Origin: Cellulomonas carbonis
Lineage (GTDB): Bacteria; Actinomycetota; Actinomycetes; Actinomycetales; Cellulomonadaceae
NCBI RefSeq assembly: GCF_014636275.1
Contig: NZ_BMEB01000001.1
Coordinates: 124,001-188,000, forward strand
DNA: 64,000 nt
Direction: 5' to 3'
Position 1 is the stretch's first letter. The number at the start of each line of letters is the position of its first letter. The notes beneath the pieces were generated by a model. The model was not told where the DNA came from, made no database searches, and saw nothing but the letters and a program-made list of their open reading frames with translations. Positions 57,447 to 64,000 of the stretch are shown here, piece by piece. The position numbers and the translations under genes are program-made.

Positions 57447-58679
57447 GTGCGCAGCGTCACCGAGCACGCGGCGGCGGTGCTCGACCTCGTCGCACCGCTT
57501 CCCGCGGTGGACGTCCCGCCGCACGCGGCCCTCGGTCACGTGCTCGCCGAGGACCTGCGCGCCGCGGAGGCCCTGCCGCGCTGGGACAACTCCGCGATGG
57601 ACGGGTACGCGGTGCGCGCGGCCGACGTCGCCACGGCCGAGCCCTCGGCCCCCGTCGTGCTGCGCGTGGTCGCCGACCTCGCCGCCGGGTCGGGCGCCGA
57701 GCCGCACGTGGAGCCCGGCACGGCCGCACGCATCATGACCGGTGCCCCCGTGCCGCCCGGGGCCGACGCGGTCGTCCCGGTCGAGCACACCGACGGCGGG
57801 ACGACCACCGTCCGCGTCGACCGGGCACCGCGCCCCGGCGCCCACGTGCGGCGCGCCGGTGAGGACGTCGCCGTCGGGGACCTCGTCCTCGCGGCGGGCA
57901 CGGAGCTCGGTCCGACCCACGTCGCCGCGGCGGCCTCGGTCAACGCGGGACTCCTCCGGGTCCACCGGCGTCCACGCGTCGTCGTCGTCTCGACGGGCTC
58001 CGAGCTCGTGCCCGCGGGCAGCCCCCTGCGGCGGGGCACCATCCCCGACTCCAACTCGGTGCTCCTCGCGGCCGCCGCCGAGTCCGCGGGTGCCGACGTG
58101 CTGCGGGTCGGAGCCGTGACCGACGACGTCGACGAGCTGGGCTCGACGCTGCGCCAGCACGCCGCGACGGCCGACCTGGTCCTCACGTCGGGTGGCGTCA
58201 GCGTCGGCGCGTACGACGTCGTCAAGGCGCTCCTGACGGCCTGGGGCGGCGTCGAGTTCGTCGCCGTCGCGATGCAGCCCGGCAAGCCCCAGGGAGCCGG
58301 TCGTCTGCCGGGCGGCACCCCGGTCCTGTGCCTGCCCGGCAACCCCGTGAGCGCGCACGTGTCCTTCGAGGTCTTCGTGCGGCCCGTGCTCGCGCGGCTG
58401 CGCGGGCTCGACGCCCGGGGCGGGGACGCGCTCGCCCGACGCACGACCCGCGCGGTCGTCGACGACGGGTGGCGCACGCCCCAGGGGCGCGAGCAGTACA
58501 TGCCGGTCCGCCTCCGCGACGAGGACGGCGTGCTGCACGCCTCGCGCGCCGCGCGGGGGGGCTCGGGTTCCCACCTCGTCGCCGGTCTGGCAGGGTCGGA
58601 CGCGCTCGCCGTCGTCCCGGCGGACGTCGACGTCGTCGAGCCCGGGACGACCCTGCGGATCCTGAGGACGGACCTGTGA
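57447..58679 (+). CDS. moeA: Molybdopterin molybdenumtransferase MoeA
   Basis: The 410-residue enzyme inserts molybdenum into adenylylated molybdopterin. Motifs: PRWDNSAMDGYAVRA, IMTGAPVPPGADAVVPVEHT, VVSTGSELVPAGSPL, SVLLAAAAESAGADVLRVGA, LTSGGVSVGAYDVVK and LCLPGNPVSAHVSFEVFV. GTG at 57447 follows the DUF2249 stop with no gap. The stop overlaps moaC. Confidence 0.96.
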   Translation: MRSVTEHAAAVLDLVAPLPAVDVPPHAALGHVLAEDLRAAEALPRWDNSAMDGYAVRAADVATAEPSAPVVLRVVADLAAGSGAEPHVEPGTAARIMTGAPVPPGADAVVPVEHTDGGTTTVRVDRAPRPGAHVRRAGEDVAVGDLVLAAGTELGPTHVAAAASVNAGLLRVHRRPRVVVVSTGSELVPAGSPLRRGTIPDSNSVLLAAAAESAGADVLRVGAVTDDVDELGSTLRQHAATADLVLTSGGVSVGAYDVVKALLTAWGGVEFVAVAMQPGKPQGAGRLPGGTPVLCLPGNPVSAHVSFEVFVRPVLARLRGLDARGGDALARRTTRAVVDDGWRTPQGREQYMPVRLRDEDGVLHASRAARGGSGSHLVAGLAGSDALAVVPADVDVVEPGTTLRILRTDL

Positions 58680-59155
58680 ACCAGCCCTTCGGGCACCTCG
58701 ACGGCGCGGGCCACGCACGCATGGTCGACGTGACCGCCAAGCAGCCCACCGTGCGCTCCGCGACGGCCGAGGGGCGTGTCGTCTGCTCGCCGCACGTCGT
58801 CGACGCGCTGCGCTCGGGCACCGTCCCCAAGGGTGACGTCCTCGCGGTCGCGCGCGTCGCCGGCATCGCCGCGGCCAAGCGCACGCCCGAGCTGCTCCCG
58901 CTCGCGCACGTGATCGGCGTGCACGGCGTCGTCCTGGACCTCGAGGTGACCGACGAGGGCGTCGCGGTGCGCGCCACGGTGCGCACGGCCGACCGCACGG
59001 GCGTCGAGATGGAGGCGCTGACGGCCGTCGCGGTCGCCGCGCTCGCCGTCGTCGACATGGTCAAGGGCATCGACCGGTCCGCGTCGATCGAGGGCGTCCG
59101 GGTCGTCGCGAAGTCGGGCGGACGCTCGGGGGACTGGGTGCGGGAGGAGCCGTGA
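58676..59155 (+). CDS. moaC: Cyclic pyranopterin monophosphate synthase MoaC
   Basis: The 159-residue enzyme follows MoaA in precursor Z formation. Motifs: ARMVDVTAKQPTVRSATAEG, LLPLAHVIGVHGVVLDLEVT, GVEMEALTAVAVAAL and KGIDRSASIEGVRV with the catalytic Lys and Asp. The start (GTG 58676) overlaps the moeA stop by 4 bp and the stop overlaps mobA. Confidence 0.96.
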   Translation: MNQPFGHLDGAGHARMVDVTAKQPTVRSATAEGRVVCSPHVVDALRSGTVPKGDVLAVARVAGIAAAKRTPELLPLAHVIGVHGVVLDLEVTDEGVAVRATVRTADRTGVEMEALTAVAVAALAVVDMVKGIDRSASIEGVRVVAKSGGRSGDWVREEP

Positions 59156-59814
59156 GCGCGTTCGACGCGATCGTGCTGGCCGGCGGCGAGGGCCGGCGGC
59201 TCGGCGGCGTCGTCAAGGCCGAGGTCGCGCTCGCGGGCCGGCCGATGCTCGACCGGGTGCTCGGGGCGACGACGGGCGCGCGACGCGTGGTCGTCGTCGG
59301 TCCTGAGCGGCTCGCCCGCCCGGGCGTGACGACGGTCCTCGAGGACCCGCCGCTCGGCGGGCCGGTCGCGGGGATCGACGCCGGTCTGCGCGCGCTCGGC
59401 GACGACGGCCCCGGGGCGGTGCTCGTGCTGGCGTGCGACGTCCCGCTCGCCGACCGCGTCGTCCCGGTGCTCCTCGCGGCGCTGGGCGAGGCGGCGGGGG
59501 ACGACGCGGCGGACGGGACGGACGACGACGGGACGGACGACGACGGGACGGGCCACGGACCCGTCGACGGCGCGGTCCTCGTCGACGGCGACGGGCGTGA
59601 CCAGCCGCTGCTCGCGGTCTACCGCCGTGCGTCGTTGGCGGATGCCCTCGCGCGACGTCGTGCCGACGGCGGCGTCCACGGGTGCTCGGTGCGGCGCCTC
59701 GTCGCGGACCTGCGGTGGGCCCGCGTCACGGACCCGGCAGGCGCCGCGCGCGACGCCGACACGTGGGAGGCTGTCGCGGAGCTCGAGCGCGAGATCTCCG
59801 GAGGGACGCCGTGA
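59152..59814 (+). CDS. mobA: Molybdenum cofactor guanylyltransferase MobA
   Basis: MobA attaches GMP to molybdopterin to make the MGD cofactor of DMSO-reductase-family enzymes such as nitrate reductases. The 220-residue protein has AIVLAGGEGRRLGGVVKAEV, EDPPLGGPVAGIDAGL and VLVLACDVPLAD. An acidic insert (about 120-135, DGTDDDGTDDDGTGHG) comes from a 15-bp tandem repeat. GTG start and stop overlap the neighbours by 4 bp. The presence of MobA indicates bis-MGD enzymes in the cell. Confidence 0.93.
   Translation: MSAFDAIVLAGGEGRRLGGVVKAEVALAGRPMLDRVLGATTGARRVVVVGPERLARPGVTTVLEDPPLGGPVAGIDAGLRALGDDGPGAVLVLACDVPLADRVVPVLLAALGEAAGDDAADGTDDDGTDDDGTGHGPVDGAVLVDGDGRDQPLLAVYRRASLADALARRRADGGVHGCSVRRLVADLRWARVTDPAGAARDADTWEAVAELEREISGGTP
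59512..59552 (+). repeat. 15-bp tandem repeat inside mobA
   Basis: Two perfect 15-bp units (GACGGGACGGACGAC at 59512-59526 and 59527-59541) and a partial third. The length is a multiple of three, so copy changes would keep the frame and lengthen an acidic loop. Confidence 0.8.
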
Positions 59815-60155
59815 CCGATCACCAGCCCGTCGACGGGACCGACCACCCGCTCGCGGACCACGAGCCGCCTGCGCCCGCGGGTGCAGCGGCGCACCAGCCG
59901 GTCGGCGACGACCTGCACCGGTGGGTCCTCGACCTCGTGGACACCCTGGGCGTCGACCCCGATGCGGTCGACATCGACGTGCTGCTGGACCTGGCACGGG
60001 ACGTCGCGCACGCGGTCGGCCGCCCCGCGGTGCCCGTGACCGCCTTCCTCGTCGGCTGCGCGGTCGGCGCCGACGGAGGCGACCGGGTCGCGCTCGAGCG
60101 GGCCGTGGCCCGCGTCCAGGGCCGGACCGCCGTGTGGCCGGGGGCGACGACGTGA
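59811..60155 (+). CDS. DUF6457 family protein
   Basis: The 114-residue protein has an Asp/His/Pro-rich N-terminus and a helical domain (about 35-110): DDLHRWVLDLVDTLGVDPDA, then DVLLDLARDVAHAVGRPAVP, then VTAFLVGCAVGADGGD. It is frequently found fused to or next to MobA in actinobacteria. Located between mobA and moaD with 4-bp overlaps on both sides, so it is very probably part of the Moco pathway. Its role is unknown. Confidence 0.82.
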   Translation: MTDHQPVDGTDHPLADHEPPAPAGAAAHQPVGDDLHRWVLDLVDTLGVDPDAVDIDVLLDLARDVAHAVGRPAVPVTAFLVGCAVGADGGDRVALERAVARVQGRTAVWPGATT

Positions 60156-60391
60156 TCACGGTCCGGTACTTCGCCGCCGCCGCCGAGGCCGCGGGGACCA
60201 CGACCGAGTCGGTCGAGGCGCGCACGGTGGGGGAGCTCACCGCGGCCGTCGTCGGGCGCCACGGCGCGGAGCTCGAGCGCGTCCTGGCGCGCTGCTCGCT
60301 GCTGCACGACGGCGCACGCGTCGCGGACCCGGCAGCACCCCTGCGGGCCGGCGGCCTGGTCGACGTGCTGCCCCCGTTCGCGGGCGGCTGA
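60152..60391 (+). CDS. moaD: Molybdopterin synthase small subunit MoaD
   Basis: A 79-residue ubiquitin-like protein (ITVRYFAAAAEAAG, PLRAGGLVDVLPPFAGG) ending in the required Gly-Gly, which MoeZ turns into a thiocarboxylate. With MoaE it forms molybdopterin synthase. GTG at 60152 overlaps the DUF6457 stop. Last gene of this operon; a small GGCCGG/CCGGCC stem lies at 60404-60417 before convergent moaA. Confidence 0.94.
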   Translation: MITVRYFAAAAEAAGTTTESVEARTVGELTAAVVGRHGAELERVLARCSLLHDGARVADPAAPLRAGGLVDVLPPFAGG

Positions 60392-60455
60392 GCCGACCGA
60401 CCCGGCCGGAGCCGGCCCGAGACGACCGACGCCGGCGCTCACCAGCCGGGAGCGC

Positions 60456-61484
60456 TCACCCGCCGATCGCGCTCATCGGTCGGTCGGGCTGGAGGAACGT
60501 CGGGTCGTCGATGTCGTGCCCGGCACGCTTGCCCGCGAGGCACGTGCGGAACGCGGCCTCGAGCGCGTCGTCGTCGGCGCCCTCGCGGATCAGCGTGCGC
60601 AGATCCGTCTCGGTCCGCGCGAACAGGCACGCGCGGAGCTGGCCGTCGGCCGTCAGGCGGACGCGGTCGCAGGCCCCGCAGAACGGTGCCGTGACCGAGG
60701 CGATGACGCCCACGGTCGCGGGCCCGTCGTCGACCACCCACCGCTCGGCCGGCGCGGAGCCCCGTGTCGGGACCTCGGTGAGCCGGAACCGCGTCCGCAG
60801 CGCGGCGAGCACCTCCGCCTGCGTGACCATCTGCGCACGGTCCCACGTGTGCCCGGCGTCGAGCGGCATCTGCTCGATGAAGCGCATCTCGTAGCCGCGG
60901 TCGACGGCGAACTGCGTGAGGGCGACGACCTCGTCGTCGTTGACGCCGCGCATCGCGACCGCGTTGAGCTTGACCGGGTGCAGGCCGACGGCGTCCGCCG
61001 CCGCGATCCCTGCGAGCGTCTGGGGCAGGCGGTCGCGCCGCGTCAGGCGCGCGAAGCGCTCGCGGTCGAGCGTGTCGATGCTGATGTTGACCCGCGCGAG
61101 ACCGGCGTCCTTGAGCGGCCCGGCGAGGGCGGGCAGGCGGAGCGCGTTCGTCGTGATGGAGACCTCGGGCGACCCGTGGAGGCCCTCGAGGGCCGCGATG
61201 CGGCGCACGACGTCGACGACGTCGGGACGCAGGAGCGGCTCGCCACCCGTGAGGCGGACCTCGCGGATGCCGAGCTCGACGGCGAGGCGGGTGATCCGGA
61301 CGATCTCGTCGGTGCTGAGCACGGTCGAGCCCGGGAGCCAGGGCACGCCCTCGGCCGGCATGCAGTAGGTGCACCGCAACGAGCACCGGTCGGTGAGCGA
61401 GATCCGGAGGTCCTGGTGGACGCGGCCGAAGCGGTCGACGAGGGGGTCGCGGGCCCTGGTGCCCGTGCCGCCGGGGGCGCTCAT
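60456..61484 (-). CDS. moaA: GTP 3',8-cyclase MoaA (radical SAM)
   Basis: The first enzyme of cofactor synthesis converts GTP to a cyclic intermediate. The N-terminal cluster motif is CSLRCTYC (CxxxCxxC), followed by VRLTGGEPLLRPDV. The C-terminal cluster is FCGACDRVRLTADGQLRACL. The conserved C-terminal Gly-Gly is present (SAIGG). 342 residues. ATG at 61484 overlaps the moaE stop. Third gene of mog-moaE-moaA. Confidence 0.97.
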   Translation of the reverse strand: MSAPGGTGTRARDPLVDRFGRVHQDLRISLTDRCSLRCTYCMPAEGVPWLPGSTVLSTDEIVRITRLAVELGIREVRLTGGEPLLRPDVVDVVRRIAALEGLHGSPEVSITTNALRLPALAGPLKDAGLARVNISIDTLDRERFARLTRRDRLPQTLAGIAAADAVGLHPVKLNAVAMRGVNDDEVVALTQFAVDRGYEMRFIEQMPLDAGHTWDRAQMVTQAEVLAALRTRFRLTEVPTRGSAPAERWVVDDGPATVGVIASVTAPFCGACDRVRLTADGQLRACLFARTETDLRTLIREGADDDALEAAFRTCLAGKRAGHDIDDPTFLQPDRPMSAIGG

Positions 61485-61900
61485 GCGGACCCGACCCACA
61501 CGTGCGACCCGTCGGCGAGCAGCTCGCGCTTCCACACGGGCAGCTCGGCCTTGACGTGCTCGACGAGCTCCCGGCAGACCGTGAACGCCTCGGCGCGGTG
61601 CGCGGTGCTCACCGCGGCGACGATCGCGACGTCGCCCACCGCGAGGGTGCCCACGCGGTGCGACACGACGAGCCCGAGCACGTCGTCGCGCGTCGCGTGC
61701 TGCTCCGCGATCGTGCGGAGCACGTCGGCGGCGTCGGGGTGCGCGGAGTAGTCGAGGCCGACGACCTCGCCCGTGACGCCGGGGTCGTGGTCGCGCACGC
61801 GGCCGACGAACGTCGCGACGGCACCCGAGCGCGGGTCGTCGAGCTCCGCGACGTGCGCGGCGACGTCCAGCGGCCGCTCCGTGAGCGCGGTCCTGATCAC
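61481..61900 (-). CDS. moaE: Molybdopterin synthase large subunit MoaE
   Basis: The 139-residue protein has GAVATFVGRVRDHDPG, VSHRVGTLAVGDVAIVAAVS, HRAEAFTVCRELVEHVKAEL and PVWKRELLADGSHVWVG with the active-site Lys. It takes sulfur from MoaD. Overlaps both neighbours by 4 bp. Confidence 0.96.
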   Translation of the reverse strand: MIRTALTERPLDVAAHVAELDDPRSGAVATFVGRVRDHDPGVTGEVVGLDYSAHPDAADVLRTIAEQHATRDDVLGLVVSHRVGTLAVGDVAIVAAVSTAHRAEAFTVCRELVEHVKAELPVWKRELLADGSHVWVGSA

Positions 61901-62535
61901 GCGTGGTCACCTCCGTGCACCTGGTCCAGCAGATGGGGCAGGAGCGGCAGGAGCACCGCGAGACCCTGCTCGACGCCGCGCGGGCTCCCTGGCAGGTTGA
62001 CGACGAGGACGCCCTCGGCGGTCAGGCCCGCGACACCGCGCGACAGGACGGCGGTCGCGACGTGCGCCTCGCCGTGGCGGCGCAGGGCCTCGGCGAGCCC
62101 GGGGAGCTCGCGCGCGAGGAGCGGGCGCGTGCCCTCCGGGGTCTCGTCGCGCGGCCCGACCCCGGTCCCGCCGCTGGTCACGACGACGTCGACCCCCTGA
62201 CCGGTCGCGGAGCGGATCGCGTCGCCGACGCTCGCGGCCCCGTCGGGCACGACCACGGGCTCACCGGTCTCGAGCCCCGCGTGACGCAGGAGGCCCACGG
62301 CGACCGGTCCGGAGCGGTCGACGGCCGCACCGGCGGCGCACCGGTCGGAGGCGACGACGACGGCGGCCCGACGCGTCGGGCGCTCGGCGCCCCGCTGGTC
62401 GGTGCCGCGTGGGGACACGTCCGTCGCGTGCGCGCCGCCGTGAGGACCGGTCATCGCACCGACGGTACGCCCCTGCCCGGCCGTGGCCGAGCCTGCGACC
62501 GGCCCGTGGCCGCCCGTGAGCACGTCGTCCTGCAT
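61897..62535 (-). CDS. mog: Molybdopterin adenylyltransferase (Mog/MoaB-like)
   Basis: The 212-residue protein has the MoCF domain (about 55-200): AAVVVASDRCAAGAAVDRSG, VVVTSGGTGVGPRDETPE and VLVVNLPGSPRGVEQGL. It adenylylates molybdopterin before MoeA. A 50-residue Gly/Ala extension precedes the domain. I start at ATG 62535 because GAGGGAGGCG stands just upstream; ATG 62454 would shorten it. First gene of mog-moaE-moaA, divergent from the second Cys-cluster regulator. Confidence 0.9.
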   Translation of the reverse strand: MQDDVLTGGHGPVAGSATAGQGRTVGAMTGPHGGAHATDVSPRGTDQRGAERPTRRAAVVVASDRCAAGAAVDRSGPVAVGLLRHAGLETGEPVVVPDGAASVGDAIRSATGQGVDVVVTSGGTGVGPRDETPEGTRPLLARELPGLAEALRRHGEAHVATAVLSRGVAGLTAEGVLVVNLPGSPRGVEQGLAVLLPLLPHLLDQVHGGDHA

Positions 62536-62617
62536 CTCGCCTCCCTCGCGCGGTGCGGGCGACGCTAGTGGCCGAAGGTCCCGGTCGCGACGCCGCAGGG
62601 CCGTCACAATCCCGTGC

Positions 62618-63523
<906 letters not shown>

Positions 63524-63564
63524 CGTCGAGGCGCAGTGGCGCAGATCACACGGGGGGTGGGCGT

Positions 63565-63678
63565 TTGTCACGGCATCCGGTCGTCACCGTCGACGACGTG
63601 CAGGAGTTGGCTGGGTACCTGAAGCCCTGCCCCGGGGGAGCGCCCCGGTGGCCCGAGCCGACGGAGGGTGACCGATGA
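63565..63678 (+). CDS. Possible small ORF coupled to narK2 (37 aa)
   Basis: A frame from TTG at 63565 codes for a 37-residue peptide (SRHPVVTVDDVQELAGYL in the middle, ending PEPTEGDR), and its TGA overlaps the narK2 ATG (ATGA), the same coupling used throughout the window. GGGGGGTGGG lies just upstream, and third codon positions are mostly G or C. A TAGCGT -10-like box is at 63521-63526. No homologue is recognised and a TTG start is weak evidence, so it may be only a leader. Confidence 0.4.
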   Translation: MSRHPVVTVDDVQELAGYLKPCPGGAPRWPEPTEGDR

Positions 63679-64000
63679 GCCGCCTCGACCCCGCAGTGCC
63701 GCTGGCCGACTGGGACCCCGAGGTCCCCGAGCGCTGGGACAGCCGGTTCGCGTGGCGCACGCTGTGGGTCACGACGTACAACCTCACGCTCGCGTTCTGC
63801 GTCTGGTACCTCGTCAGCGCGATCGCGCCGCGGCTCAACCAGATCGGCTTCGACCTGAGCAAGGAGGAGCTCTACTGGCTCGTCGCGGTCCCCGGCCTCG
63901 CCGGCGGCCTCATGCGCATGGTCTACATGTTCCTGCCGCCCATCGTCGGCACGCGCACGCTCGTGGGTGGCACCGCGACGCTCATGCTCATGCCGATGCT
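63675..64000 (+). CDS. narK2: Nitrate/nitrite transporter, NarK2 type (5' part)
   Basis: The visible 108 residues cover the N-terminus and the first three helices: TTYNLTLAFCVWYLVSAIAP, RLNQIGFDLSKEELYWLVAV, and PGLAGGLMRMVYMFLPPIVG. These match NarK2-type nitrate/nitrite antiporters rather than the NarK1 type at 46800. GGAGGG precedes the ATG. The gene runs off the right edge. The NarK1-NarK2 pair flanks the Moco/NirK cluster. Confidence 0.88.
   Translation, partial: MSRLDPAVPLADWDPEVPERWDSRFAWRTLWVTTYNLTLAFCVWYLVSAIAPRLNQIGFDLSKEELYWLVAVPGLAGGLMRMVYMFLPPIVGTRTLVGGTATLMLMPM

Overview
The window is very GC-rich, densely coding, high-GC Gram-positive (actinobacterial) chromosome. Codons end almost always in G or C, GTG starts are common, genes overlap by 4 bp (ATGA/GTGA), and many starts sit 6-7 nt behind a TANNNT-like -10 box, which suggests leaderless mRNAs. 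RamB, FasR, DUF3145, DUF3052, PpgK, split LigD, GlnA2-GlnE and AhpE all point to Actinobacteria. The gene style fits the Cellulomonas/Micrococcales side, but the genus is an inference. No insertion sequence, phage, CRISPR array or rRNA operon was seen.

Layout: (1) 1-4008: end of a TetR regulator, tRNA-Asn, two small conserved genes, a CAU tRNA, and an operon of a CmtR-like metal sensor with two CDF metal exporters. (2) 4015-8841: the glyoxylate bypass, with ramB divergent from aceA-aceB and a perfect inverted repeat between them. (3) 8842-17031: small proteins, peptide deformylase, DUF3145, and the fabD-fabH-acpP-fabF operon behind its regulator fasR, with a shared motif upstream of both. (4) 17122-26203: aceE, DUF3052, ahpE, tRNA-Val, the nif3/zinc-ribbon/RNase H-phosphatase operon, yaaA and rnpB. 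(5) 26288-37376: small enzymes, a MASE1-PAS-GGDEF-EAL protein, a STAS protein, map-ppgK-MBL, nadE-panB and glnA2. (6) 37373-46669: glnE, then an NHEJ block (split LigD polymerase and ligase divergent from ku and an HhH-PHP protein) and a beta-propeller membrane protein. (7) 46800-64000: a nitrate/nitrite and molybdenum-cofactor island.

The last region is the most interesting. A NarK1-type transporter and the start of a NarK2-type transporter bracket about 17 kb. Between them lie modABC (molybdate uptake), an NnrS-like membrane protein, a three-part copper nitrite reductase (membrane domain, cupredoxin, NirK with all copper ligands), a complete set of molybdopterin genes (moeZ, moeA, moaC, mobA, moaD, moaA, moaE, mog), a Cys-rich DUF2249 protein, and two related regulators with an identical C-x13-C-x31-C pattern. 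Each regulator is divergent from a Moco operon. GGGAC-N4-GTCCC-like palindromes resembling DosR/DevR boxes sit at equal distances before the -10 boxes of narK and of the nnrS-nirK operon. Together this suggests an oxygen- or NO-controlled system for nitrate/nitrite respiration. The nitrate reductase itself is not in the window and may lie beyond 64000.
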